Part shown: positions 36,427 through 45,989 of the stretch, piece after piece
Layout of the letters: every line of letters begins with the position of its first letter
Numbering within the stretch: position 1 is the stretch's first letter
From: Sediminicoccus rosea
GTDB lineage: Bacteria > Pseudomonadota > Alphaproteobacteria > Acetobacterales > Acetobacteraceae
DNA: 64,000 nt
Reading direction: 5' to 3'
NCBI RefSeq assembly: GCF_033547095.1
Contig: NZ_CP137852.1
Span: 4,985,001-5,049,000, forward strand
Notes under the pieces: model-generated
Databases searched by the model: none
Seen by the model: only the letters and a program-made list of their open reading frames with translations
Told to the model about the DNA's origin: nothing
Translations under genes and position numbers: made by a program

Positions 36427-38643
36427 ATGGCGACACCATCCCGAAAGGCCAACACGGGAGAGGAAGGCACGGGGGGCGCAGGCCAGCGCGTCAGCGTCCT
36501 GCTGCCGCTGCCGCTGGAGGGCGCCTATGACTACCGCCTGCCGCCGGGGCTGGTGGCGGGGCCAGGCAGCTTCGTCGAGGTGCCGCTGGGCGGCCGTGTG
36601 AGCCTTGGCGTCATCTGGGACGCGGCGCCCGACGCGGCGCATGTGGCCGAGCGGCGGCTGCGCGAGGTGATCGCGGTGAAGCCCGCACCGCCCATGCGGC
36701 CCGCCCTGCGCCAATTGGTGGAGTGGATCGCCGCCTATACCCTCTCACCCCCTGGGGCCGTGCTCCGCATGGCCATGAGCGCGCCCGCAGCGCTCGAGGC
36801 ACCGGCCCAGGCCTCCGGCTGGCGACGCGTGAGGGGAGCGGAGGCGCGCATCACGCCCGACCGCGCCCGCGCGCTGGCCGCGCTCGGCGAGGAGACGCTG
36901 CCAGGGACGGAGATCGCGCGGCTGGCCGGGGTCTCGCTCGGCGTGGTGCGCGGCCTCGCCTCGGTCGGGCTGATCGAGCCGGCCCTGATGCCCCGCGCGG
37001 CCGCCTTCCCACGCCCCCGGCCTGATTTCGCGCCCCCCGTGCTGCGGCCCGAGCAGGAAGAGGCGGCGGCGGCACTGCGGGAGGCGGTGGCCGCCCGCCG
37101 CTTCGGCGTGACGCTGCTGCAGGGCGTCACCGGCTCCGGCAAGACGGAGGTCTATCTGGACGCGGTCGCCGAGACGCTGCGCCAGGGCCGCCAGGCGCTG
37201 GTCCTGCTGCCCGAGATCGCGCTCTCCACCCAATGGCTCGCGCGGTTCGAGCGACGCTTCGGCGCTCCCCCCGCGCTCTGGCATTCCGAACTCTCCTCGC
37301 GCACGCGGCGCGTCACCTGGCGGGCGGTGGCGGAGGGGGACGCGCCGGTGCTGGTCGGCGCGCGCTCGGCGCTGTTCCTGCCCTTCCCCGATCTCGGCCT
37401 GATCGTGGTGGATGAGGAGCACGAGACCGCCTTCAAGCAGGAAGAGGGCGTGATCTACCACGCGCGCGACATGGCCGTGGTGCGCGCCCGGCTGGAAGCC
37501 GCCACCTGCGTGCTGGTCAGCGCTACGCCGAGCCTGGAGAGCGTGGCCAATGCCGAGGCCGGGCGCTACCGGCGGCTGGGCTTGCCGGTGCGCCATGGCG
37601 GCGCGGCCATGGCCGAGGTCAGCGCGGTGGACCTGCGCCAGCACCCGCCCGAACGCGGGCGCTTCCTCTCGCCACCCCTGGTGGCGGCGGTGACGGAGAC
37701 GCTGGCGCGGGGCGAGCAGGCGATGCTCTTCCTGAACCGGCGCGGCTATGCGCCGCTGACGCTCTGCCGCGCCTGCGGGCACCGCATGCAATGCCCGAAC
37801 TGCACCGCCTGGCTGGTCGAGCACCGCGCGCAGCGCCGCCTGCTCTGCCACCATTGCGGCCATACGGCGCCGACACCCGCCGCCTGCCCCGAATGCGGCG
37901 CGGAACATTCGCTGGTGCCCATCGGCCCCGGCGTGGAGCGCATCCAGGAGGAGGTGGCCGAGCTCTTCCCCGAAGCGCGACGCCTGGTGATGGCGAGCGA
38001 TACCATCCCCGGCCCCGCCGCCGCCGCCGAGGCCGCGCGGCAGATCGAGGATCGCGAGGTGGACCTCATCATCGGCACGCAGATCGTCGCCAAGGGATGG
38101 CACTTCCCACATCTCACGCTGGTCGGCGTGGTGGATGCCGATCTCGGCCTGGGCGGCGGCGACCTGCGTGCGGGCGAGCGCACCATGCAGCTGCTGCACC
38201 AGGTGGCGGGGCGTGCCGGGCGCGAGGACAAGCCCGGGCGCGTCATGCTGCAGAGCTTCTCGCCCGAGCATCCGGTGATGCAAGCGCTGATCCGCGATGA
38301 CTTCCCGGGCTTCCTGAAGGCCGAGGCGGCGCAGCGCGAGCCCGGCCATTGGCCGCCTTATGGGCGGCTCGCCGCACTCATCATCAGCTCGGAGGATGCG
38401 CGCGCAGCGGAGCGTGGCGCGCGCGAATTGGGCCTGGCGGCGCCGGTGGGCGATGGCTTGCAGGTGCTGGGCCCCGCACCCGCGCCGCTCGCGCTGTTGC
38501 GCGGCCGCTACCGCCACCGCCTGCTGCTGAAGGCGGCGCGCGGCGTGAAGGTGCAGCCGGTGCTGGTGGATTGGCTCGCGCGGGTTCAGCTCCCGCGCGA
38601 AGTCCGGGTCCAGGTGGATGTGGACCCGGTTGGGTTTCTTTAG
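36427..38643 (+). CDS. priA: primosomal replication restart helicase PriA
   Basis: 738-residue PriA, the 3'-to-5' helicase that reloads the replisome at stalled forks. An N-terminal DNA-binding region ([20 protein letters not shown]) precedes the helicase with Walker A GVTGSGKT at 233-240, DEEH box and SATPSLES. The zinc-binding insert has paired cysteines in [17 protein letters not shown] and [21 protein letters not shown] gaagggaatag site precedes the ATG. It converges on the btuB-type gene with 9 bp between the stop codons. Confidence 0.95.
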   Translation: MATPSRKANTGEEGTGGAGQRVSVLLPLPLEGAYDYRLPPGLVAGPGSFVEVPLGGRVSLGVIWDAAPDAAHVAERRLREVIAVKPAPPMRPALRQLVEWIAAYTLSPPGAVLRMAMSAPAALEAPAQASGWRRVRGAEARITPDRARALAALGEETLPGTEIARLAGVSLGVVRGLASVGLIEPALMPRAAAFPRPRPDFAPPVLRPEQEEAAAALREAVAARRFGVTLLQGVTGSGKTEVYLDAVAETLRQGRQALVLLPEIALSTQWLARFERRFGAPPALWHSELSSRTRRVTWRAVAEGDAPVLVGARSALFLPFPDLGLIVVDEEHETAFKQEEGVIYHARDMAVVRARLEAATCVLVSATPSLESVANAEAGRYRRLGLPVRHGGAAMAEVSAVDLRQHPPERGRFLSPPLVAAVTETLARGEQAMLFLNRRGYAPLTLCRACGHRMQCPNCTAWLVEHRAQRRLLCHHCGHTAPTPAACPECGAEHSLVPIGPGVERIQEEVAELFPEARRLVMASDTIPGPAAAAEAARQIEDREVDLIIGTQIVAKGWHFPHLTLVGVVDADLGLGGGDLRAGERTMQLLHQVAGRAGREDKPGRVMLQSFSPEHPVMQALIRDDFPGFLKAEAAQREPGHWPPYGRLAALIISSEDARAAERGARELGLAAPVGDGLQVLGPAPAPLALLRGRYRHRLLLKAARGVKVQPVLVDWLARVQLPREVRVQVDVDPVGFL

Positions 38644-38652
38644 GTCAAACCC

Positions 38653-40632
38653 TCAAAACACAAACCGCGATCCGATGATCACGCTGCGCCCCGGCGTCTG
38701 GAAGCCGTTCACCGGCTCCCACTTGCTGTCCGTCAGGTTGCGGCCCTCCAGATAGACATTCACCTGCGGCAACACCGGATAGGTCGCCGTCAGATTGAAC
38801 AGCGTGCCGGACTTGTTGTAGCGCATCGCGTTCACGCTCGCCCCGGAGTCCAGGTAGGTGGCGAAGGGCCCCTCGGGCGAGCGGCCGGTGAACAGCACCT
38901 GCGGCGTGATGACGAGGCCCGGCAAGGGCTCCACCCGCGCGGAGACGGTGACGATGCTCTCCGGCCGGCGCGGCAGGGGCTGGCCGGTCTGGCCGTCCGT
39001 TGCATCGGTGATGGTCCAGGATACGTCGGTGGTCAGCCAGGGGGCCGGGCGCAGTGCCCAGTTCAGCTCCACGCCCTTGATGTTGGCGCTCGCCACGTTC
39101 ACCAGCGTGTTGAAGCCCGCATTGAAGTTGATCAGGTTCGTCACGCGCTGCTGGAAGAAGGTGAAGCCCACCGTCGAGAAGCGCGCCTGGTTGAACGCCG
39201 CGAAATCCATCTCCGCGCCGAATTCGTAGCCGATGCTCGTTTCCGGCTGCAGGTTCGGGTTGCCGCGGAAGGTATTGCCGATGACGCCGAAGCGCTGGTT
39301 CAGCGACGGCGCGTTGAAGGCGGTGCCGCCCGAGGCACGGATGCGCACGCTGGTCTCGGGCACCGCCAGCACCGCGCCCACGCGCCAGCTCGTATAGCCC
39401 GTGTAGTCGGAGACGTTGTCGTAGCGAACGCCGCCCGTGACATCGAGGGCATTCCAGAAGCGGTACTGCATGGCGACATGCCCGGCCGTGCTGTCCTGCT
39501 GCGCATTGGTGACGGAACGGAAGGGCACGTTGCCGGCGAAGCTCGTCACATCCTCATGCGCGTAGTTCACGCCGAAGGTGATGGCGCCATCGGTCGCGGG
39601 ACCGAAGCCGGGCAGGCGCACGACATTGCCCCAGTCCACGCTCTGCCGCGTGCCGCGATAGTAATCCTGCGTCGTGGCGCTGCTGAGGATGTCCGGCAGG
39701 TTGGAGTAGGTGCGCCGGTCCTGCGTGACGGCGAGGCGCAGGCCAGTGGTGAGCCGCCCGTCGAAGAGGTTGGATTCGCCGCGGATCTGGCCCACCCAGC
39801 GGCGGTCATCGCCCGTGTAGTTCGGGTCGTCGCGCGGCACGCTGTCGATGCCGCTGCGGTTCTCCCGCCAGCGCAGCTGGCCCTCGACGCGGGTGCCCGG
39901 CATGAAGGTGTAGCCCAGCCGCGCCGTGGCATTGGTGCTGTTGAAGCCATCCGTCTCGCCCAGCGTGCGCCAGAAGCGCGAGGCGGTGGCGTTCGACGCC
40001 CGGGTGGAGATGTTGTTCAGGCTCGCGAGATAGTCGAACTGGCCCACGGTGCCGGCGATGCCGCCACCGAGCCGCAGCGTGCTGCTCGAGCCATAGGCCA
40101 CCTCGCCATAGGGCATCACCTGGCGATCCGCCGGGGCGCGGCGGGTGACCAGGTTGATCACGCCGCCCACCGCGGCACTGCCGTAGAGCGAGGAGGCGGG
40201 GCCGCGCAGCACCTCGATGCGCTCGATGTCGAAGAGCGTCTCATTGCCGAAGTTGAAGGCGCCATTCGCGTCGGAGGGGTCGTTCACCGGCACGCCGTCC
40301 ATGAGGACGAGGGTGGAGCGGCTGGAATTGCCGCGGATGAAGACGCTGGCCTGCTGCCCCGGCCCGCCCGACTGCGCGACGCGCAGGCCCGGCACGGTGG
40401 CCAGCGCCTCGGCCAGGTTGGCGAAGCCGTTCTCCTCGATCGCCCTGCGGTCGATCACCGTGATGGAGGCGGGCACGCGGGCCAGCGGCGTGGGAACGCC
40501 GGTGGCGGTGACGATGGTGTCCGGCACCGCGATCAGATCCTGCTCGGGCGAGGAGCGGGGCGGGGAATTCTGGGCAAGGCCAGGCGTTGCCGACGCCAGG
40601 ATGGCGGCGGTGGTGAGCAGGATACGGCGCAT
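38653..40632 (-). CDS. btuB: TonB-dependent vitamin B12 receptor (BtuB-like)
   Basis: 659-residue outer-membrane receptor. A signal peptide (MRRILLTTAAILASATPGLAQ) is followed by a TonB-box-like DTIVTATG, the plug domain (VLMDGVPVNDPS, IERIEVLRGPASSLYGSAAVGGVINLVT) and a 22-strand-type barrel ending in a C-terminal phenylalanine (SVIIGSRFVF). The cobalamin riboswitch in its leader is the main reason for the BtuB assignment. The ATG at 40632 has a gggggatt site; the open frame to 40842 runs into the riboswitch. No btuCDF transporter or cobalamin synthesis gene is nearby. Confidence 0.92.
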   Translation of the reverse strand: MRRILLTTAAILASATPGLAQNSPPRSSPEQDLIAVPDTIVTATGVPTPLARVPASITVIDRRAIEENGFANLAEALATVPGLRVAQSGGPGQQASVFIRGNSSRSTLVLMDGVPVNDPSDANGAFNFGNETLFDIERIEVLRGPASSLYGSAAVGGVINLVTRRAPADRQVMPYGEVAYGSSSTLRLGGGIAGTVGQFDYLASLNNISTRASNATASRFWRTLGETDGFNSTNATARLGYTFMPGTRVEGQLRWRENRSGIDSVPRDDPNYTGDDRRWVGQIRGESNLFDGRLTTGLRLAVTQDRRTYSNLPDILSSATTQDYYRGTRQSVDWGNVVRLPGFGPATDGAITFGVNYAHEDVTSFAGNVPFRSVTNAQQDSTAGHVAMQYRFWNALDVTGGVRYDNVSDYTGYTSWRVGAVLAVPETSVRIRASGGTAFNAPSLNQRFGVIGNTFRGNPNLQPETSIGYEFGAEMDFAAFNQARFSTVGFTFFQQRVTNLINFNAGFNTLVNVASANIKGVELNWALRPAPWLTTDVSWTITDATDGQTGQPLPRRPESIVTVSARVEPLPGLVITPQVLFTGRSPEGPFATYLDSGASVNAMRYNKSGTLFNLTATYPVLPQVNVYLEGRNLTDSKWEPVNGFQTPGRSVIIGSRFVF

Positions 40633-40761
40633 GGGAATCCCCCGTGTTGCGCGTGACGACATGCCGGACAGGACATGCGCCCCGCCCGACGGCTGGCGTC
40701 GAGCTCGCAAACGGAACAGGTCCGTGGCACCGGTGCACCCCGCCCGGCACGCGCGAGAACA
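40633..40761 (-). promoter_or_regulatory. leader between riboswitch and btuB
   Basis: 129 bp of untranslated leader between the riboswitch core and the btuB start. It is GC-rich and could form the expression platform hiding the gggggatt ribosome site next to the ATG. No open frame with coding character is seen. Confidence 0.45.
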
Positions 40762-40950
40762 ACTCTGCGAAGGCCGGTCTCCTGGCTCGCGGGTCACCGC
40801 CCTGGTCCGCCTTCTCACCCCCCGGCAGGGAAGCAATGGCATCTGGACCGGGGCTCACCGCCTACAGTTGCGGGGGCAGCCGCGGATTGACCGGCATGGA
40901 GACCGGCGCGTCACGCGTTCCCGTTTCAACCCTCATCGGGTCACCTTCAC
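40762..40950 (-). ncRNA. cobalamin (adenosylcobalamin) riboswitch
   Basis: On the minus strand the conserved blocks occur in order. A 5' gaaggtgacccgatgagggttg opening with gaaacgggaac is followed by the invariant B12-box-region sequence gctgcccccgcaactgta. Then come ggtgagcc and a variable arm with gcttccctgccgggg, and the closing gacccgcgagccaggagacc with ggcc. These match the cobalamin riboswitch consensus closely. It lies directly upstream of a TonB-dependent receptor and should repress it when cobalamin is plentiful. The 5' boundary is about 23 bp after the ExoD gene's stop codon. Confidence 0.93.
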
Positions 40951-40972
40951 ATGGCACGGAGTCTAGACCGCC

Positions 40973-41611
40973 TCAGACGATCCAGCCAAGGGCCTGGATG
41001 CCCACCCAGACCAGGGCGCCGATCACGAAGGTGGCGAAAAGGCAGCCCAGCAGCGTGACCAGCGCGCCGATGCCGATGACGCGATTATCCGCCTCGACCA
41101 CGCCCAGCGCCATGATGATGGTGCCGAAGGCGGGCGGGCCATTGGTGCCCGGGCCGGGCAGGATGAGCATCACGGCGGAATAGACCGTGAGCCAGCCCAC
41201 GATCCTGTCGCCGAAGGGGCTGGTGAAGAAGCCGGGGCGCGGCTTCACATATTGCTCGACGCGCTTGATCCAGGAGGAGCTGGAAGCGCCGGAGAGGCGC
41301 AGCAGGTCCTCCCGCTTGATGGACTGGCGCGCGATGAAGCGCGGCAGCTTCGGCACGCGCCGGCCCATGCCCATCTGCACGCCCAGGATCAGCATCGGAA
41401 TGCCGAAGACGGAGGCCATGCCCGGCAGCAGCGAGGGCAGGCAGAGCAGCAGGATCAAGAGGCCGAAGGCGCGGTCGCCGAAGGCCTCGGCCATTTCGCC
41501 GAGCGTGATGCGCGCCCCGGGAAACTGGGCCGCGACCTCCGTGACGATCCGCGAAATCGGCGCGAGATGCTCATCATGCTGATCAGGTGCAGGTTGCGCC
41601 GTGCCGTCCAA
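40973..41611 (-). CDS. ExoD family exopolysaccharide synthesis protein
   Basis: About 212 residues, ExoD family membrane protein. ITLGEMAEAFGDRAFGLLILLLCLPSLLP is the family signature and at least four hydrophobic segments follow, ending ALVWVGIQALGWIV. ExoD was named for a role in exopolysaccharide production in rhizobia, but its biochemical function is unresolved. The TTG at 41611 is preferred because an aagga site lies 8 nt upstream and the length fits; an ATG at 41713 would add 34 unlikely residues. It ends upstream of the riboswitch leader on the same strand. Confidence 0.82.
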   Translation of the reverse strand: MDGTAQPAPDQHDEHLAPISRIVTEVAAQFPGARITLGEMAEAFGDRAFGLLILLLCLPSLLPGMASVFGIPMLILGVQMGMGRRVPKLPRFIARQSIKREDLLRLSGASSSSWIKRVEQYVKPRPGFFTSPFGDRIVGWLTVYSAVMLILPGPGTNGPPAFGTIIMALGVVEADNRVIGIGALVTLLGCLFATFVIGALVWVGIQALGWIV

Positions 41612-41745
41612 AACGCTGTCCTTGTGACTTTCCCCTCCGCGGGGTCCGCAGATGAACGGGAACTTAACGAGATATTGCGCGGAGACCAGTGAAAATTTCG
41701 TGGGCGACCTCATCCCGCTGGACGAAGCCGCCCTTTTTGAGGCGA

Positions 41746-42540
41746 TCAGGCCCCGGTGAAGACCGGCTTGCGCTTCTCCATGAAGGCGCGCCGGCCTTCG
41801 CGGTAGTCGGCGCTGTCGAAGCAGGCATCCTGGTTGGCGGCGATGGCGGCCATGTCGCGATCCGCCGGGTCCGCCAGCACGGCGCGCACCGTGCGCTTGT
41901 TGGCGCGCAGCGAGAGCGGCGCGTTCACCGCGATGGTGGCGGTGATCTTCGCGACCTCGGCATCCAGCGATTCCGCAGGGTGCAGCTTGTTGATGAGGCC
42001 CATGCGCTCGGCCTCGGCCGCATCCAGCCGGCCGCCGGTCATCAGGATGAAATGGGCATGGGCCGGGCCCACCAGGTTGACCAGGTTGGTCACCATGTCG
42101 AAGCCATAGGCGATGCCGAGCTTGGCGGCGGGGATGCCGAACTCGCTGCCCGTGCCCGCGATCCGCATGTCGCAGGACATGGCGATGCCAAGGCCGCCGC
42201 CCATGCAGAAGCCCTGGATCTTGGCGATCACCGGCTTGTCGAAATTCGCCAGCCGCTCACGCCCATGGCTCGTCTTGGCATTGTACTGCCGCTGCGCATC
42301 GGCGTCCGAGCGGTTCTTCTCGAACTGGCTGATATCGGCGCCCGAGACGAAGGCCTTGCCGCCCGCGCCTTCGAGCACGACGCAGCGCACGGCGGCATCG
42401 GCCTCGAAGATGTCGAGCGCCTCGGCCATGCCGTCCCACATCGCGATGCTCATCGCGTTGCGCTTCTCGGGCTGGTTGAAGACGATCGTTCCTACGCCGG
42501 CCTCGATGCGGGCCAGGATCTTGCCATCAGCGAACTGCAT
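41746..42540 (-). CDS. crotonase-fold acyl-CoA enzyme (enoyl-CoA hydratase/isomerase family)
   Basis: 264-residue crotonase. The oxyanion-hole parts are present: KAFVSGADISQF around D70 and the FCMGGGLGIAMSCD helix start. In enoyl-CoA hydratase the two catalytic glutamates lie in GGGxELA and FGxPE. Here these positions are Gly118 (GGGLGIA) and Ala138 (FGIPA), so normal hydratase chemistry is unlikely. It may be an isomerase, thioesterase, decarboxylase or retro-aldol member. The start is 5 bp after the CoA-transferase stop, so both are in one operon with the AbrB-type permease. The substrate CoA ester is unknown. Confidence 0.87.
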   Translation of the reverse strand: MQFADGKILARIEAGVGTIVFNQPEKRNAMSIAMWDGMAEALDIFEADAAVRCVVLEGAGGKAFVSGADISQFEKNRSDADAQRQYNAKTSHGRERLANFDKPVIAKIQGFCMGGGLGIAMSCDMRIAGTGSEFGIPAAKLGIAYGFDMVTNLVNLVGPAHAHFILMTGGRLDAAEAERMGLINKLHPAESLDAEVAKITATIAVNAPLSLRANKRTVRAVLADPADRDMAAIAANQDACFDSADYREGRRAFMEKRKPVFTGA

Positions 42541-42545
42541 CTCAC

Positions 42546-43757
42546 TCACTCTCCCAAAACCTTCTTCGCGCGCAATGCGGCGATCTCCTCGGTGGTCAGC
42601 CCGGCTTCCGCCAGGATCTCGTCGGCATGCTCGCCGAGCGCCGGCACGCCACGGCGGATCCCGGGGGTGTGCCCTTCGATGTTGATCGGCGTGCGCACCA
42701 CGCCGGCCTTGCCGAGCTTGGCATGCGGCACGTCCCACACCATGCCCAGGTGCTGCACCTGCGGGTCCTCGAAGACCTCGCGGATGTTGTTGATCGGCCC
42801 GCAGGGGATGCCGACCTCCTCCAGCAGCTCGATCCAGTAGGCGCTGGGCTTCTGGCGCGTTACCTCGCTGACCGCGGCGTTCAGCGCGGCGCGGTCGGCC
42901 GTGCGGCCCTCCGCCGTCTGCCATTCGGGCTTGGCGAGCCAGTCCTCACGCCCCGCCGCCTTGCAGAAGACGGCCCAGAGCTTGGGCGAGGAGGCGGCGA
43001 TGTTGATCGGCTTGTCGGCGCTCGGGAAGACGCCCATCGGCGTGTTCACCGGGTGGTCATTGCCCGCCTGGCCCGCGATCTCGCCCTTCTGCAGCCAGCG
43101 CGTGGCCTGGAAGTCGAGCATGAAGACCTGCGCCTCCAGCAACGAGGTATGGACCCAGCGGCCCTTGCCGGTCTTCTCGCGCTCGTAGAGCGCCATCATC
43201 ACGCCCATCGCCAGCAGGTTGCCCGCCGTCAGGTCATCGATGGGGATGCCGACGCGCATCGGCCCGCGCCCCGGCTCACCGGTGATGGACATGAGGCCGC
43301 CCAAGCCCTGCGCGATCTGGTCCACGCCGCCGCGCGTGGAATAGGGCCCGGTCTGCCCGAAGCCCGAGATGCTCGCGTAGACGAGGCGCGGGTTGATCTT
43401 CGACAGCGTCTCGTAGTCGATCTTCAGCCGGTGCTTCACCTGCATGCGCATGTTCTCGACCACGACATCCGCGGTGGCGGCGAGGCGCAGGAAGGCCGCA
43501 TGGCCCTCGGGGCTCTTGAGGTCGATGGCGAGGCCGCGCTTGTTGCGGTGCAGGTTCACGGAATCGAAGCCGTCCCGCGCGCCGCCGAAACCGTCATTAT
43601 TGCCCGGCGGCTCGATGCGGATGATGTCGGCGCCCCAATCGGCCAGATGCCGCACGCAGGTGGGCCCGGCACGGGCCAAGGTGAGGTCGAGCACGCGCAG
43701 CCCGTTCAGGGGCAGGGTGGTCGCGGCTTTCGCGGCGGCGGCGCTGTCGTCAGGCAT
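42546..43757 (-). CDS. CaiB/BaiF family CoA-transferase
   Basis: 403-residue class III CoA-transferase. The family start GLRVLDLTLARAGPTCVRHLADWGADIIRIE, then VVVENMRMQVKHRLKIDYETL and GFGQTGPYSTRGGVDQIAQG, are conserved. It would form a CoA thioester from a free acid for the crotonase next to it. The ATG at 43757 has a gcgggag site at 8-nt spacing; the frame is open to 43820. It is clearly distinct from the CoA-transferase at 25988-27184 and belongs to a different operon. Confidence 0.92.
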   Translation of the reverse strand: MPDDSAAAAKAATTLPLNGLRVLDLTLARAGPTCVRHLADWGADIIRIEPPGNNDGFGGARDGFDSVNLHRNKRGLAIDLKSPEGHAAFLRLAATADVVVENMRMQVKHRLKIDYETLSKINPRLVYASISGFGQTGPYSTRGGVDQIAQGLGGLMSITGEPGRGPMRVGIPIDDLTAGNLLAMGVMMALYEREKTGKGRWVHTSLLEAQVFMLDFQATRWLQKGEIAGQAGNDHPVNTPMGVFPSADKPINIAASSPKLWAVFCKAAGREDWLAKPEWQTAEGRTADRAALNAAVSEVTRQKPSAYWIELLEEVGIPCGPINNIREVFEDPQVQHLGMVWDVPHAKLGKAGVVRTPINIEGHTPGIRRGVPALGEHADEILAEAGLTTEEIAALRAKKVLGE

Positions 43758-43779
43758 GGATGTTTCTCCCGCGGGCAAA

Positions 43780-44853
43780 CTACGCGCTGCCGTGTGGCCT
43801 GAACAGGCCAAGGGCGACAAGCCCGCGATAGATCGGGCCCAGCAGGAAATTGCACAGCAGCGTGCGCGTCAGGTGGAAGGCCAGCACCAGCGGCACCGCC
43901 ACGCCCAGCGCCTTCGCCGTCACGCCCATTTCCGGCATGCCGCCGGGCGCCATGCCGAGCATGACGGCGGAGGGCGGCAGCCCCATCGCCCAGGCCAGCC
44001 CCGCGCCGAACACCGTGCAGAACAGGCAGAGCAGCAGCGAGGAGACCAGCGCCGCGCGCATCAGCCGCCGCGCACCGAGCAGGAAGTCCTTCGTCATCTT
44101 CTGGCCGAGCCCCGCCCCCATCCCCACCTGCGCCGCATCGATCAGCACGCCAGGCACGGCGGAAGGGAGTTGCCCAAAGGCGGCCGCCGTGATGGCGAGG
44201 AAGCACGGCCCGATCATCCAGGGATTGGCGATGCCGGTGCGCCGCAGCAGCAGCGCCGCCACTGAACCCACCGCCAGCATCCCCGCAAGGCCCCAGCCGT
44301 CGAAGGCGAGGCGCGGCGCGACGAAGGCGCTGTAGTCGCCATGCGGCGCGATGGCCGAAAGCAGGGGCGGCATGACCAGCACCACCACCAGCACGCGCAG
44401 CGTCTGCGCCAGCGTGACGGGGGCAAGCGGCGCGCCCTCGCGCTGGGCCAGCACCGCCATGACGATGACGCCGCCCGGTATCGTCGCGAAATAGGCGGTG
44501 CGCGCATCCGTCCCCGCCATCCGCGTGAAGATCGGCATGGTGGCGATGCCGGCGAAGATGGAGAGGAAGCCCGCGATCAGGATGGCCGGCGCTGCGCCCA
44601 GCAGCGCGGCCAGCACGGGGCCCGAGAAGGTCTGCCCGAAGGCGAGGCCGATCACGATCAGCGCCGCCGGGCGGGCTGCGGGATGCACGGCCGGCGCCAA
44701 GCCTGCGGGCCGGAACCAGGCCACCGCCGCCGTGCCGAACATCGCGCCGATCATCCAGGCCAGCGGCACCTGCAGCAGCGCGAAGACGAAGCCGCCCGCC
44801 ACGGCGGCCGCCAGCGTCAGGAGATGCGCAGCAAGAGGGGGAGGAAGGGTCAC
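43780..44853 (-). CDS. AbrB family membrane protein (putative permease)
   Basis: About 357 residues with roughly ten hydrophobic segments and an internal duplication typical of the AbrB/putative ammonia monooxygenase membrane family (not the AbrB DNA-binding regulator). Repeated motifs are PLAWMIGAMFGTAAVAWFRPAG in the first half and NPWMIGPCFLAITAAAFGQLP in the second, with GGMPEMGVTAKALG near the end. Function is uncharacterised; transport of an organic acid is often suggested. The GTG at 44853 is preferred, but the frame is open to 44913. Its stop is 22 bp before the CoA-transferase start. Confidence 0.8.
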   Translation of the reverse strand: MTLPPPLAAHLLTLAAAVAGGFVFALLQVPLAWMIGAMFGTAAVAWFRPAGLAPAVHPAARPAALIVIGLAFGQTFSGPVLAALLGAAPAILIAGFLSIFAGIATMPIFTRMAGTDARTAYFATIPGGVIVMAVLAQREGAPLAPVTLAQTLRVLVVVLVMPPLLSAIAPHGDYSAFVAPRLAFDGWGLAGMLAVGSVAALLLRRTGIANPWMIGPCFLAITAAAFGQLPSAVPGVLIDAAQVGMGAGLGQKMTKDFLLGARRLMRAALVSSLLLCLFCTVFGAGLAWAMGLPPSAVMLGMAPGGMPEMGVTAKALGVAVPLVLAFHLTRTLLCNFLLGPIYRGLVALGLFRPHGSA

Positions 44854-44974
44854 GCGACACGGAGAATCGGCGCTTGGCGCCCGCGCGTCAAACCCAGGGC
44901 CGGGCGCCTTCACGCTTGGTTAACCGCCGGCGTGATTTCTGGGACGGAGCGCCAACCTTGCTGAGTCCCCACCC

Positions 44975-45226
44975 ATGAAGCCCATCGGCACCTACCTCCC
45001 GAGCGGCCTGCCCGCCGCGCCCCCCGCAAGCCAGAGCCCCGCCGCGCCCGCACCTCCCCCCGCGCCGCCGATCGGCCCGAACCCGCGCCTGCGGCTCGAC
45101 CCCGCGCTCGGCATCGTGGTGATGGAATTCCTCGACGGGGCCGGCAAAGTGGCCCGCAGCGCGCCCAGTGCGGCGCAGCTCGAAGCCTATCGCAACGCGC
45201 AGCGCGGCTTCGGCGTGAAGCCCTGA
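44975..45226 (+). CDS. small FlaG-like flagellar protein
   Basis: 83-residue protein. The first 35 residues are Pro/Ala-rich and disordered. The remainder, around LDPALGIVVMEFLDGAGKVARSAPSAAQLEAYR, resembles the FlaG domain pattern of a strand with VxxxDxxGxVxRxxPS ending in a helix. FlaG proteins are linked to flagellar filament length. It lies at the edge of the flagellar cluster and converges on the DUF1217 gene with 7 bp between stops. The assignment rests on pattern similarity and context, not on a full-length match. Confidence 0.6.
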   Translation: MKPIGTYLPSGLPAAPPASQSPAAPAPPPAPPIGPNPRLRLDPALGIVVMEFLDGAGKVARSAPSAAQLEAYRNAQRGFGVKP

Positions 45227-45233
45227 GGCGGCG

Positions 45234-45989
45234 TCAGACGGTGAACCCACGCGGCGGGAAGCCGAAGCGGGCCAGGATATCCGCCCCGCTGTTGGCGGCT
45301 TCCGTGCGGGCGCGGTTCATCAGGTAGCGCTCCGCCAGGCGCTGCACCTCCTTCGGGTCCTCCAGCTTCGTGATGTCGAGCCGCGCCCGCACCGCGCGCG
45401 CCTGCGTCTCAACGGACTGGATGGCGATCTCCTGCGGCAGGCCCAGCGCGCCGGTCACGACCCGGCGGATGATGGGGTCGCCCAGCACGGCGAAGATATT
45501 GTTGTCCACCGCCGTCGCGCGTTCGCGGAACAGCACGGCATCCCCCAGGCCCGGCTGCTCCTTCTCCAGGTTCTGGTTCCACTGCGCGCGGCGCAGCCCC
45601 TCGGCCAGGCTCGCCTGGAGCTGCGGGTCGCGCAGCGCGGCGATGCCACGGCGCCCGAGATCCAGCGTCTCGGCCGCGGATTTCCAGCGCCGGTCGCCCA
45701 GGGTGTTGGCGAGGCTCTTTTCGTCCCGGAGGTCGGAGAGCAGGACGCGCGTGGCGAGCCCGGGCTGGCCGGCGCCCTCGGGAATGCCGAGCGCGGTGGC
45801 CAGCACCTGCAGCACGCGCGGGTCACGCAGCGCGGCGCGCACATCCGGCGCGCGGTCCACGGCGCGCTTGAACTGCTCCATGGCCCGCTTCTGCTGCGGT
45901 TCGGTGGCGATGCGGCCGAGCGCGCGCTCCTCCTCGCCCGGCTTCAGCACCCGGCGGAAGGCCGCGACGGCAGCCGCCGCGTCAGCCAT
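45234..45989 (-). CDS. DUF1217 family flagellar-associated protein
   Basis: 251-residue all-helical protein of the DUF1217 family, usually found in alphaproteobacterial flagellar clusters. Recognisable segments are LATRVLLSDLRDEKSLANTLGDRRW, ERATAVDNNIFAVLGDPIIRRVVTGALGLP, and a C-terminal RFGFPPRGF. The precise role is unknown. It starts at the ATG at 45989, overlapping the end of flbT by 8 nt, so the two are coupled. The longer frame to 46055 is inside flbT. Confidence 0.82.
   Translation of the reverse strand: MADAAAAVAAFRRVLKPGEEERALGRIATEPQQKRAMEQFKRAVDRAPDVRAALRDPRVLQVLATALGIPEGAGQPGLATRVLLSDLRDEKSLANTLGDRRWKSAAETLDLGRRGIAALRDPQLQASLAEGLRRAQWNQNLEKEQPGLGDAVLFRERATAVDNNIFAVLGDPIIRRVVTGALGLPQEIAIQSVETQARAVRARLDITKLEDPKEVQRLAERYLMNRARTEAANSGADILARFGFPPRGFTV

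Noticed and set aside
41612-41745. Promoter in the AT-richer gap before ExoD
   Set aside because: Only vague -10-like sequence is visible; no supported -35 partner.
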